Both the position numbers and the translations under genes were made by a program. Source: CAYQTE01 sp964420285 (GTDB taxonomy: Bacteria > Planctomycetota > Phycisphaerae > Tepidisphaerales > Tepidisphaeraceae). From it: a stretch of 50,447 bases of DNA. The notes below the pieces were generated by a model. That model was not told the DNA's origin and did no database searches. It saw only the letters and a list, made by a program, of their open reading frames with translations. This document shows, in pieces, positions 9,503 to 17,621 of this stretch (its first letter is position 1; each line of letters starts with the position of its first letter). Location of the stretch: the NCBI GenBank assembly GCA_964420285.1, contig CAYQTE010000034.1, forward strand, positions 1 to 50,447, in the 5' to 3' direction.

Positions 9503-9541
9503 CCTCCCGTTCAACTGTTCACCTGTTCCACTGCTCTATTC
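9503..9541. repeat. AGCAGT-type repeat, inverted orientation
   Basis: Reads CAACTGTTCACCTGTTCC followed by ACTGCTCTATTC. Its reverse complement begins GAATAGAGCAGTGGA, identical to the start of the element at 1602. It sits in the short gap between the tRNA-Pro gene and the uncharacterised gene at 8544-9431. Confidence 0.7.
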
Positions 9542-9550
9542 GGCGAAAAA

Positions 9551-9625
9551 TCGGGGCGAGAGGATTTGAACCTCCGGCCTCTTGGTCCCAAACCAAGCGC
9601 TCTAGCCAAGCTGAGCTACGCCCCG
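9551..9625 (-). tRNA. tRNA-Pro (anticodon UGG)
   Basis: Read on the minus strand from 9625, a 7-bp acceptor stem CGGGGCG pairs perfectly with CGCCCCG. The D arm (TAGCTCAGC...GCTAGAG), anticodon stem CTTGG/CCAAG around loop TTTGGGA and T arm with GTTCAAATC are all present. The anticodon is TGG, giving proline. The C1-G72 pair is the usual identity feature of bacterial tRNA-Pro. The discriminator base is A and CCA is not encoded, so it must be added by the CCA-adding enzyme. Confidence 0.97.
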
Positions 9626-9677
9626 GTGAAGCCGATTCTACTCTGGTGGGACGCACGGCTCAAATCGGATTCCATCC

Positions 9678-10637
9678 TCAACGGGATCTCAGGTCTTTCA
9701 CATACGCCAGCTTTGCGGCGATTCGTTGCAGGCCGTGCGTGTAGTAGAGCTTCAAGGCGGGAGTGTTTCTGGAATCGACGGCCAGTGTCAGGCGGCGATT
9801 CTTGGCGGCCTGCGTCGCGTGCATGGCAAGTTCGAGAAGGAAATGGCCCAGGCCGCGGCCGCGGGCGGTGGGGGCAAGGCCGATGTAGACCAGTTCGGTC
9901 GTGTCGTGGCCGGTGACCGTCGAGAGCAGCAGCACACCGGCGGGGATCGTGTTCTCCGTCAGGACAAACCACGTGTCGGGATCGAAGTCACCGGCGGCTT
10001 TATGGCCGAGAATGATGTCCTCGATCTCGCGCATCCCGGCCAGGCCGGGGCAATCGAGGCTGTCGCGATACGATTCGAGAATGGCCGCCGCGAAGAGCGC
10101 GTGCGTCGACTGGGAATATCGTTGCAGCGCGAAATTGTCGGGAATGGCCGGCATCGCGACGGGACGATGGGGGATGATCTGAAGATAGATCAACTCGGCC
10201 AGACTGATGAAGCCGTTGCGCTTCAACAACTCGCGGTTGGGAATATCGGACGGATCGAGCAGAACCTGGGCGAGATGGATGCCTTCGGCGCGGGCATCGG
10301 CAAATGCGGCATCCAGCAGGAGATCGGCGGCCGGTGACGATTCCGACGGCGGCCCGGCGCCGGGGAGCATGAACATGGTGGTGCGGCCGGGGCTGGGGAT
10401 GGGCAGGATGTACCAGACGAGCCGATTTCCAACCTGCGCGACGAGCATGCGATCGAGGCGAAGCGATCGAAGCGTGACGAACTGGCGGAACTGGCGGACC
10501 AGGCGGACCATGTCATCGGGCGCCGGGCGGTTGTTGCCGCTGATGAGATAGGGAATGCACGCGTCGATTTCCGATGTGCGTGCCGGCCGGACCGTAACCT
10601 CCGGCGGCGGGCCAGCCGGGCCGTGTGTGTGACTCAA
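9678..10637 (-). CDS. Double-domain GNAT acetyltransferase
   Basis: A 319-residue cytoplasmic protein with two GNAT folds in tandem. The C-terminal one carries the acetyl-CoA loop in ARGRGLGHFLLELAM (motif A, near residue 265), preceded by the strand ELVYIGLAP and followed by LAVDSRNTPALKLYY, the typical end of a GNAT fold. The N-terminal half is a degenerate second GNAT domain, a layout like mycothiol synthase, but the sequence does not settle the substrate. The gene runs toward the tRNA-Pro gene; its upstream region is the inverted repeat pair at 10640-10795. Start chosen at the first ATG. Confidence 0.85.
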   Translation of the reverse strand: MSHTHGPAGPPPEVTVRPARTSEIDACIPYLISGNNRPAPDDMVRLVRQFRQFVTLRSLRLDRMLVAQVGNRLVWYILPIPSPGRTTMFMLPGAGPPSESSPAADLLLDAAFADARAEGIHLAQVLLDPSDIPNRELLKRNGFISLAELIYLQIIPHRPVAMPAIPDNFALQRYSQSTHALFAAAILESYRDSLDCPGLAGMREIEDIILGHKAAGDFDPDTWFVLTENTIPAGVLLLSTVTGHDTTELVYIGLAPTARGRGLGHFLLELAMHATQAAKNRRLTLAVDSRNTPALKLYYTHGLQRIAAKLAYVKDLRSR

Positions 10638-10639
10638 TC

Positions 10640-10795
10640 GGCGGCCCTCTCTTTCCCCCTCGCCCTGTGCTTAGGGAGAGGGTTGGGGTGAGGGTTCTTC
10701 GCCACCGGATCTGGAAGGCTAAGTCCCTGAGCAGCGCCGCAGCGGCCGGCCCCCATCCCTCCCCTCCCCCTGAGTACAAGGGGAGGGGGTAAGAG
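10640..10795. repeat. Two opposed CT/AG-rich hairpin repeats
   Basis: Two copies of a CT-rich/AG-rich element face each other. One at about 10654-10700 reads CCCCCTCGCCCTGTGCTTAG then GGAGAGGGTTGGGGTGAGGG. The other at about 10757-10793 reads CCCTCCCCTCCCCCTGAGTA then CAAGGGGAGGGGG. Each can fold on itself and the pair can also pair as arms of a larger inverted repeat. Such elements are spread through many planctomycete and chloroflexal genomes and give rise to false peptides of the NPHPNPLP type. Confidence 0.7.
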
Positions 10796-10950
10796 ATTGC
10801 TCCGCATCGAGTTACTCTTGCCCAGAATTTCGGGCACACTCGGGGGTATGCGATCGGGCGATTGATTTGACAGGTTTGGCACGCACCGTAAGAATAGACG
10901 ATTACGGCCCGCGGGGGAACCGGGCCGGCGTGAATCTGGAGTAAACGACG

Positions 10951-11580
10951 ATGTTCAGACGGATGGCGACGGCGTTGGTGATGTTCGTGCTGGCGATAAC
11001 CGCGGCGGCACGGGGTGAATATCCCAAGCCCAGTCCTTATCCGGTGGCGTGGGAGCTGAAGTTCACGCACGGGACGCCGACGCGGGTGGTCGTTCGCGTG
11101 CCGGGATCGGATGTGCCCAAGGCATTCTGGTACATGACTTACTCCCTGACCAATCCCATCACCAACGAGCTGACCAAGGATAAGGAACGGGATTTCTATC
11201 CGGTGTTCGAAATGCTCACCGACGACGGCAACGTCACCCGCAGCGACGATAACATCCTCCCGGCCGTGTTCGACGCCATCAAGGCCCGCGAGGGCGATCG
11301 GTTTCTGGAGAACGCCAACCACATGTATGGGCAGATCAAGCTGGGTGCCGACGAAAGCCGCGACGGCGTGGCGATCTGGCCGGAACCGGCCGTGCATATG
11401 GGCACGTTCACGATCTTTGTGTCGGGCATCTACGGCGAAACGGCCCAGGTAAAGGGCGCCGACGGCAAGGCGGTGACGCTGTTCAAGACGGTCGAACTGG
11501 ATTTTCACATCAACGGCGACGACTCGTTTGCTCCCGGGGCGGTCGTGGATTTGGCGGGCACGGAATCGATCATGCGGTAG
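10951..11580 (+). CDS. Exported protein of unknown function
   Basis: A 209-residue protein with a clear signal peptide (MFRRMATALVMFVLAITAAA then RG). The mature part is beta-rich, with no cysteines and conserved-looking stretches such as FWYMTYSLTN and HMGTFTIFVSGIYG. GGAG lies about 11 bases upstream of the ATG. No known family is recognised; the aromatic strands suggest a small secreted beta-sandwich. It stands alone between the repeat pair and the DUF4159 gene. Confidence 0.8.
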   Translation: MFRRMATALVMFVLAITAAARGEYPKPSPYPVAWELKFTHGTPTRVVVRVPGSDVPKAFWYMTYSLTNPITNELTKDKERDFYPVFEMLTDDGNVTRSDDNILPAVFDAIKAREGDRFLENANHMYGQIKLGADESRDGVAIWPEPAVHMGTFTIFVSGIYGETAQVKGADGKAVTLFKTVELDFHINGDDSFAPGAVVDLAGTESIMR

Positions 11581-11791
11581 GCCGGCCTGCATAGCGGACG
11601 GCCCGAACTGGTGGCGAAGCCGCAAAAGTCGCGGGTCTCGCTGCTCCGAGCGCCATTATTGGGGTTGCACCCGCCGGCTTTTTCTGCCAGGAACCTGCCC
11701 TTTGCAGCCCTAGAATCTCGTCAACGGCCCGCCTTATTGGTATCGTCTAAGGTTGCGGGCGGGGGTTGGATGTCGGCGGAGTTTTGCATCC

Positions 11792-14700
11792 ATGACGGCA
11801 CAACGAGGGCAAAACATCGTCTGTCCGACGTGTGGCAAGCGCTGGTCGCTGCCGCCCGGTCCAGCGCCGGTGGATTGGACGATCTGCCCGGCCTGCGGAT
11901 CGCGCGTGCCGATAGTGGCGAACCTGCGTTCTGGTGCGGTGGCCAAGCCGGCCGATCCCGCGACGCCACCGGTTGTGCCGCCAGCCCCGCCACCGATCGC
12001 CGTGCCGGCGGCAGTGCCGACCTTGCCGCTGAGCTCGCCGCCGGCATTTGCCGGTCCGTCGCCGTTCATTGTGTCGTCGCCGCCGGTGCGTCCGCCGGGC
12101 ATTTCACCGGGCGGGCCGCCGCCTGTGCCGGCGCTTCCGCCGGTCCCAGCGCCGCCGCCGTTTCACATTCCCACCGCACCGCCGCCGTATGTCGTTACGA
12201 CGCAGCCGGTTCCAAATGTTGCGCCGGTTGCCGCTGACCAGAAGGATGATCGCGCCCAACCCGATGTTGATGCTGCGCGTGTGGATGCACTGCCCGCGTC
12301 CGGCGGGGCGTTGCTGAAATGGCTGTTGATTTGTTCACTGGCCGCTATTTCCATCGCCGCGATGGTGCTGGTGGTTGTGCTTCTGATTCGCAGCAACCCC
12401 GGCTCGGAAGTCAAATGGGAGCGGCTGCACGCAGCGGAGATTCGGCAGGACATTGCCGCCGCCGAGGCCGCCATCGTGCAAAATCACCCCGAGGTGGCCA
12501 TTGAGCGATACGACGATATCGACCAACTGGTGGGCATGCGCGCGCTGATCGATCCGCGCCTCCTGGCCGAGGTCGAGCGCGCCCGCGCCCGTCGCGAGGC
12601 GCTGGTCGAGCAGGGCATCAGTGCCGGCGTCCGCCCGGCCGGCCCGCCCGCCGCCACAGCGCCGGCATCGCGGCCGTCCGAAATCGCCGGCGCATCGCCG
12701 TCCCATCCGCGCACTGCCGTCGCGCCGCCGCCACCTCCTCTGAGCGATATCCAGTTGTTCGCTCCGCCTGTGAAATCCGCCCATCACGCGCCGGCCCGCG
12801 AAGCTCCCCTGGCCGACGCGAGCGGAATCACCGACGCCAGGATCGGCGAGAGTATTGAAAAAGCCGTCGGCTTTCTGCTCAGCCAGCTCAGCTCGGGGGT
12901 GCATGATGACAATGATGAGTACCACGACGGCGAGCAAATCCTGGCGACATACGCACTGCTTCAGGCCGGCCAGTCCGTCTCCGACGATCGCCTCGACGTG
13001 CAGGGCCCCACGATGAGCCGCCTGATCACCCAGATGAAGGACATGGATCTGCAGGGCCGGCTCTCGACCTACACGCGCGGCCTGCGGGCGACGGCGCTGG
13101 CACTGCTCAACCGGCCGGAAGATCACGCCGCCTTGCAGGCCGACGTCGATTATCTCGTCAGCGCATCGACCGACGGGTCGTTCACCTACGGCAAGCCGAG
13201 GCGGCTTGAGGAATCCGGGATTTCCAGTCCCCCGCGCGAATCGCGGGGCGGGCGAAGCGGCGCGGCCTCGGGCTTTGACGCCGGCTCGCCGGCCTACGAC
13301 AACAGCAATTCGCAATACGGCCTGCTGGGCGTCTGGTCCGGCGCCGAAGCCGGCTGCATCGTCTCCAGCCATTTCTGGGAAGAGGTGCAGGATCACTGGA
13401 CCACGACGCAGATGCCCGAGGGCCAGTGGGGCTATGACCGCCTTGCCTCCGAGCCGCGGCTGTCGATGACTTTCGCCGGCGTCGCGTCGCTGCTGGTGAC
13501 CAACGACTATCTGGGCGCGATGCAGGACGGCAACGACGTCGGCCGTCCGCCTTACGATTCAGCGCTGCAAAAGGGCCTTGATTGGCTGGCGACGGGCGAC
13601 AATTGTCTGCCGACGATGCATGAAATGTACCGCGGCTATACGCTGTACAGCCTGGAGCGCGTGGGCCTGGCATCGGGATACAAATACTTCGGCAACCACG
13701 AGTGGTATCCCGAACTGGCCAAAGAGGCCGTCAGCGAGCAATACGCCAACGGATCGTGGGGAACGCTCATTGAAACCTCGTACGAACTGCTGTTTCTCGC
13801 CCGCGGCCGCCATCCCATCCTCATGAACAAACTCCTGTTCAGCGGCGCCTGGGACAACCGGCCGCGCGACGTGGCGAATCTCGCCAGGTTCACCTCGGCG
13901 GAGATCGAGCTGCCGCTCAACTGGCAGGTGGTGCCTGTCACGCGCCCCTGGCGGGACTGGACCGATTCACCGATACTCTACATCGCCAGTCATAAGGCGC
14001 CATCAATCACCAGCGACCAGATCGCCAATATCGCCAGCTTTGTCCGTGCCGGCGGCATGGTGCTCACCCAGGCCGACGGCGGCAGCGCGGAATTCGATAA
14101 GTTCGCCACCGCCCTGGGAAAGCAGTTGTTCCCCGAATACGCCTGGCAGAACCTTCCGGCCGATCATCCCCTCTACAACAGTTTCTATCCGCTCAAACCC
14201 TCGTCCATCCTCGCCCCGCGCATCATCACCAACGGGTCGCGCATTCTCATGATCCATTTGCCGCAGGATATTTCCAGATTCTGGCAGCTTCGCCAGCAGA
14301 GCGAACAGCCCTGGGCGCACCAGTTCGGCGTCAATCTCTACATCTACGCCGCCGGCAAATCCGATCTGCAAAACCGGCTCAGTTCCACCGTCCTGCCCCC
14401 GCCTCCGCGCGTGCCCGACGACGTGTTTCATCTTGGACTGATCAACAACGGCCTGGATTCCGACCCGGAGCCGGGGGCATGGGATCGCTTCAGCAACTGG
14501 TTTTACGAGCAGACGAGCCTCGGCCTCAAGCCCGAACCCCGGCGAGTTGCGGATCTGAATGTCTCGGAAACTCCCCTGGCCCATCTCACCGGTACGGCCG
14601 CTTTTACCATGACCCCCGATGACATCGCGGCCATCGCCAAATACGTCAACGACGGCGGCGTGCTGCTGGTTGATCCGTGCGGTCAGGGCGATGCGTTTGC

Positions 14701-15058
14701 CGATTCGGCGCACGATATGCTCGCCAGGGCTTTCCCCAATGCCACACTGGGCCCGATGCCCCTGAGTCATCCGGCCCTGTCAAAGACCACTGACAGCGGC
14801 ATGCTCGATCTGGCCTATCCGCAGTTGCGGCCGTTCGCCCGACAGAAATTCACCCGCGAGACCGCCCGCCCGCAAATCCTTGCCAGCGGAAAGGGCGCGG
14901 TCATCTATCTGCCGCTGGACATGACCAGCGGGCTGCTGGGCACTAACACCTGGGGCATCGCCGGGTACGATCCGGATTACGCGCAGCGGCTGGCCAGGAA
15001 CATTATCCTCTGGGTGTGGGCCGGCGCCCCGCAATCACCGGCATTGGACGGGCCATGA
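11792..15058 (+). CDS. Zinc-ribbon, membrane-anchored DUF4159 protein
   Basis: 1088 residues from the ATG at 11792 (MTAQRGQN), just before the first zinc-ribbon Cys pair. Layout: zinc ribbon CPTC...CPAC (residues 11-35); a long Pro/Ala-rich linker; one membrane helix at about 173-200 (LLKWLLICSLAAISIAAMVL); a helical linker; an alpha/alpha-barrel-like region at about 345-660 resembling prenyltransferase/squalene-cyclase repeats (VGFLLSQLSSG, GLDWLATGDN); and two DUF4159-like domains at about 715-860 and 875-1085 (SPILYIASHKAP, FVRAGGMVL, VNDGGVLLVDPCG). DUF4159 resembles glutamine-amidotransferase-like flavodoxin folds and occurs in planctomycete MoxR/DUF58-linked clusters, but none of those genes is next to it. 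The cytoplasmic ribbon and external large domains are inferred from the single helix. Function unknown. Confidence 0.85.
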   Translation: MTAQRGQNIVCPTCGKRWSLPPGPAPVDWTICPACGSRVPIVANLRSGAVAKPADPATPPVVPPAPPPIAVPAAVPTLPLSSPPAFAGPSPFIVSSPPVRPPGISPGGPPPVPALPPVPAPPPFHIPTAPPPYVVTTQPVPNVAPVAADQKDDRAQPDVDAARVDALPASGGALLKWLLICSLAAISIAAMVLVVVLLIRSNPGSEVKWERLHAAEIRQDIAAAEAAIVQNHPEVAIERYDDIDQLVGMRALIDPRLLAEVERARARREALVEQGISAGVRPAGPPAATAPASRPSEIAGASPSHPRTAVAPPPPPLSDIQLFAPPVKSAHHAPAREAPLADASGITDARIGESIEKAVGFLLSQLSSGVHDDNDEYHDGEQILATYALLQAGQSVSDDRLDVQGPTMSRLITQMKDMDLQGRLSTYTRGLRATALALLNRPEDHAALQADVDYLVSASTDGSFTYGKPRRLEESGISSPPRESRGGRSGAASGFDAGSPAYDNSNSQYGLLGVWSGAEAGCIVSSHFWEEVQDHWTTTQMPEGQWGYDRLASEPRLSMTFAGVASLLVTNDYLGAMQDGNDVGRPPYDSALQKGLDWLATGDNCLPTMHEMYRGYTLYSLERVGLASGYKYFGNHEWYPELAKEAVSEQYANGSWGTLIETSYELLFLARGRHPILMNKLLFSGAWDNRPRDVANLARFTSAEIELPLNWQVVPVTRPWRDWTDSPILYIASHKAPSITSDQIANIASFVRAGGMVLTQADGGSAEFDKFATALGKQLFPEYAWQNLPADHPLYNSFYPLKPSSILAPRIITNGSRILMIHLPQDISRFWQLRQQSEQPWAHQFGVNLYIYAAGKSDLQNRLSSTVLPPPPRVPDDVFHLGLINNGLDSDPEPGAWDRFSNWFYEQTSLGLKPEPRRVADLNVSETPLAHLTGTAAFTMTPDDIAAIAKYVNDGGVLLVDPCGQGDAFADSAHDMLARAFPNATLGPMPLSHPALSKTTDSGMLDLAYPQLRPFARQKFTRETARPQILASGKGAVIYLPLDMTSGLLGTNTWGIAGYDPDYAQRLARNIILWVWAGAPQSPALDGP

Positions 15059-15257
15059 GCCGATCCTGGTTCCAGTCGGACATTACCAGCGTGAGGTACG
15101 GCTCCTCGGGTTCGGGCTCGGCGGGGGTCTCCTCCTGGTACATCCGGTAGTTGACATGCTCGAGATTGAAATACTCGCCGGCAGGGGCATCGAACCGCAG
15201 ACCGCGGCGCGGGTGGCGGCGGGGGGATTGATCGGACGTGAACGTGCCAAAGTGCAT
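15003..15257 (-). CDS. Small acidic-tailed protein of unknown function
   Basis: 84 residues from the ATG at 15257, which has a good Shine-Dalgarno (GGGAG, 7-8 bases upstream). The middle carries GEYFNLEHVNYRMYQEE and a Glu/Pro-rich patch. The 3' end overlaps the end of the DUF4159 gene by 56 bp on the opposite strand. It is kept because of the ribosome-binding site and protein-like composition, but a chance ORF cannot be excluded. No family recognised. Confidence 0.45.
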   Translation of the reverse strand: MHFGTFTSDQSPRRHPRRGLRFDAPAGEYFNLEHVNYRMYQEETPAEPEPEEPYLTLVMSDWNQDRLMARPMPVIAGRRPTPRG

Positions 15258-15387
15258 GACGCGGCTCCCTTCGCGGAGGCCGCCCGCAGCTTCATCGCCG
15301 CGCCACGGCCTCACCCCTACGAACTACAATTCGTTTGCGCCGGCGGCAAATGAATTCGCGTCTTCCTGTCCCCGCCACGCCCGCTTA

Positions 15388-16395
15388 TCACCCCATCGGC
15401 GATGCTATCGGACGGCTGGCCCGACGCAGGCGATCGCGCACCGCGCGCCACGGAGCACGATCCGGCGGCATTTCGATCCAGATCCGCACCGGCCGTGATT
15501 CGTCCGCCGTGCGTAAGACCGCGTAAAGCTCCCTGGCATAATCGGCCGGGTTATCGGACATGATGTGAGCCGCCAGGCCCGACGCTCTGGCCGCGATGGC
15601 CAGTTCTTTCGACATCGCGATCATCACCGCGCCTGCTTCCCGGCCACCCGCCAGGCTCGCCGCGACGACCGGCCGCTCGCAAGTCTCAAACCGAAAACAC
15701 GCCGACTGCGGCGCGTAATGGATCGCGTGCTGACCGGGACTGGCCGCGGCCGCCGTTGCATCGACCACCGCCGCAATCTCGCATACCGGGCCGATGATCG
15801 CCTCGATGCTCGCCCGCTCGATATGGCCCGGCCGAAGGATCGTCGGTACATCGCCGGCCAGGCTGATGACGGTCGATTCGATGCCGATGCGGCACGGCCC
15901 GCCGTCCAGGATCAGATCGAGGCTCGACGCCAGTTCGCGGCGCACGTGCTCGGCGGTGGTGGGGCTGATACGGCTGGATCGATTGGCGCTGGGCGCGGCG
16001 ACCGGGCCGTCGAACTTTCGCAACAGCGCCTGCGCCAGCGGATGATCCGGCGCCCGCAGACCCACCGTGCCCAATCCCGCCGTCACCGCCGGAACAATGC
16101 AGGATGCCGCCTTCACCACGATCGTGATCGGCCCGGGCCAGAATCGCCCGGCCAGCTTTGCCGCCGCCGCCGGCCACTGGTCGGCGTATCGCCGCGCCGC
16201 CGTTGCATCGGCCACATGGACGATGAGCGGATTTCCCCGCGGCCGGCCCTTGGCGAGGAAGATGCGCTCGACCGCCGCCGCATTGGTCGCATCCGCGCCA
16301 AGGCCGTACACCGTCTCGGTCGGGAATGCGACCAGTCCGCCGCGGGCCAGAATCGCGGCCGCGCGATCGATATTTTCCGCCGATTCATTCATCAT
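15388..16395 (-). CDS. Threonylcarbamoyl-AMP synthase (Sua5 type)
   Basis: Forms threonylcarbamoyl-AMP from threonine, bicarbonate and ATP, the first step of t6A37 modification of ANN-decoding tRNAs. The 335-residue protein starts at ATG 16395 (next codon is also ATG, 16392). The YrdC domain spans about residues 1-190, with LVAFPTETVYGLGADATN, KGRPRGNPLIVH and VAAPSANRSSRISPT. The extra C-terminal Sua5 domain (about 215-320) marks the Sua5/YwlC form rather than the short TsaC form. The start codons overlap the stop of the upstream DUF2103-like gene, so the two are probably co-translated. No other t6A gene (tsaB, tsaD, tsaE) is in the window. Confidence 0.93.
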   Translation of the reverse strand: MMNESAENIDRAAAILARGGLVAFPTETVYGLGADATNAAAVERIFLAKGRPRGNPLIVHVADATAARRYADQWPAAAAKLAGRFWPGPITIVVKAASCIVPAVTAGLGTVGLRAPDHPLAQALLRKFDGPVAAPSANRSSRISPTTAEHVRRELASSLDLILDGGPCRIGIESTVISLAGDVPTILRPGHIERASIEAIIGPVCEIAAVVDATAAAASPGQHAIHYAPQSACFRFETCERPVVAASLAGGREAGAVMIAMSKELAIAARASGLAAHIMSDNPADYARELYAVLRTADESRPVRIWIEMPPDRAPWRAVRDRLRRASRPIASPMG

Positions 16396-16693
16396 CCGCC
16401 TCAGGCGCCTCGGGCGCCGCGATGCCACTGTCCAGAAGCCATTGCCTTGCTTTGGCCACATCCGTGCAGATGACGAATACTTCCTGCACCGCACCGGCCC
16501 CGGCATAAATGCACTTGAGTCCCGCCCCGGTCGGATATTGAATCCGCAACCGGCTGGGCGTCCGCCCCCGCCGCACGCGAATCCGCCCGGGAACCATCCG
16601 GCTCACATACGGGCAGTCGTGGTCGATCGTGTCCAGGATCTTATCCAGACCGTCGATTCGCCCGTGTTGTCGCTTGATGCGGCCAAACTTCAT
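16385..16693 (-). CDS. DUF2103-like predicted metal-binding protein
   Basis: A 102-residue protein (MKFGRIKRQHGRIDGLDKIL) with VPGRIRVRRGRTPSRLRIQY followed by GLKCIYAGAGAVQEVFVIC. This order of motifs resembles the DUF2103 family of small predicted metal-binding proteins, recognised by eye only. The C-terminal ~20 residues are acidic. Its stop overlaps the start of the Sua5-type gene. Transcription runs leftward from a repeat-filled intergenic region. Function unknown; a link to RNA modification is only suggested by the coupling. Confidence 0.7.
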   Translation of the reverse strand: MKFGRIKRQHGRIDGLDKILDTIDHDCPYVSRMVPGRIRVRRGRTPSRLRIQYPTGAGLKCIYAGAGAVQEVFVICTDVAKARQWLLDSGIAAPEAPEADDE

Positions 16694-16806
16694 GCGATTG
16701 ATTATACGGGCAGGCGGCTTGCTTGACGCCTATCGGGGCATTTCCCGGGTCGTGCCAGAATCCCGCGGAGGTTAGAAATCCCAGTCCAGGAACCCGAACG
16801 TTCCAA

Positions 16807-16898
16807 CCTCTGCGCCTTTGCGCCTCTGCGAGGGATATTCTTCTCCTTGGCCCGTTTGAAGGAAGAACATCCCTCGCAGAGGCGCAAAGGCGCAGAGG
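16807..16898. repeat. Long hairpin of CGCAGAGG-type repeats
   Basis: Left arm 16807-16844 (CCTCTGCGCCTTTGCGCCTC...) and right arm 16861-16898 pair over 38 bases with two mismatches around a 16-base loop. Each arm is built of degenerate 8-base units (CGCAGAGG/CGCAAAGG). The 451-bp stretch 16694-17144 has no believable gene; the apparent 121-residue minus-strand reading frame there is repeat-encoded (APLRLCEG...IPRRGAKAQ). Confidence 0.85.
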
Positions 16899-17144
16899 CA
16901 GATTCCTGTCTGGTCCACAACCTATTTGTGTTCGATCCGCCGACTGAATTCTCGACGTATTCTCCGTGTCGCTCTTGGCGCACCTGGCGATTCAATCGCG
17001 TTTGAATTCCGCCAGAACGGCAACGCCTGCTTTTCACTCCCCGCTTTCCACGTTGCCCGCGACTCACTTTCGGCCTACACTCTGAGGCGTCGGAAAACGG
17101 CCGGATAAGCCGGCGATCGTTGCGAACACAACACTGGAGGAATC

Positions 17145-17609
17145 ATGGACAACGCCCCGTTGAAAGTTGGTGACCCGGCCCCGGACTTCGAGTTGATGAA
17201 TCAGGACAAGAACAAGGTCAAGCTCTCCGATCTCCGCGGGAAAAAAGTCGTGCTGCTCTTTTATCCCATGGATTTCAGCCCTGTCTGCACGACCGAGCAC
17301 TGTGCGTTCACGGCCGGCATGCCCACGATCAAGAAGGATGTCCAGACCGTGGTGTTCGGCGTCAATGCGGATCATCCGTTCGTCCATGATGCCTTCAAGA
17401 AACAATATCACCTGTCGTACGATCTGCTGAGCGATCCAACCCGCAAGATGCTCAAGGCCTACGGCATGTGGGCCGGCGAGGAGCCGTACAACTGCTCCAA
17501 GCGCGGCGAAGTGGTCATCGGCCCCGATGGGAAGATATTCGCCTGGCAGGAAGTGCCGATGAAAGATCCGCGCACCGCCGACCAGGTCGCCAAAGTCGCC
17601 GGCGCCTAA
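17145..17609 (+). CDS. Peroxiredoxin (AhpC/TSA family)
   Basis: Reduces hydrogen peroxide and organic peroxides with thiol electrons; cytoplasmic, no signal peptide. The 154-residue protein shows the thioredoxin-fold start KVGDPAPDF and the active-site stretch PMDFSPVCTTEHC, with peroxidatic Cys48 in a PxxxSxxC motif (Ser in place of the usual Thr). Cys53 and Cys at about residue 116 (PYNCSKRG) are possible resolving residues, so 1-Cys versus atypical 2-Cys chemistry is open. GGAGG lies 8 bases before the ATG. The dihydrouridine synthase gene starts 12 bp after its stop, forming a likely two-gene operon. Confidence 0.93.
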   Translation: MDNAPLKVGDPAPDFELMNQDKNKVKLSDLRGKKVVLLFYPMDFSPVCTTEHCAFTAGMPTIKKDVQTVVFGVNADHPFVHDAFKKQYHLSYDLLSDPTRKMLKAYGMWAGEEPYNCSKRGEVVIGPDGKIFAWQEVPMKDPRTADQVAKVAGA

Positions 17610-17621
17610 AGCGTTTTGACA

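Noticed and set aside
10634..10882. 82-codon frame with KNPHPNPLPKHRARGKE
   Set aside because: Encoded by the CT/AG-rich intergenic repeats, not a gene.
16702..17067. 121-codon minus-strand frame with APLRLCEG and NIPRRGAKAQ
   Set aside because: It is translated CGCAGAGG hairpin repeat; such peptides are typical false predictions from these elements.
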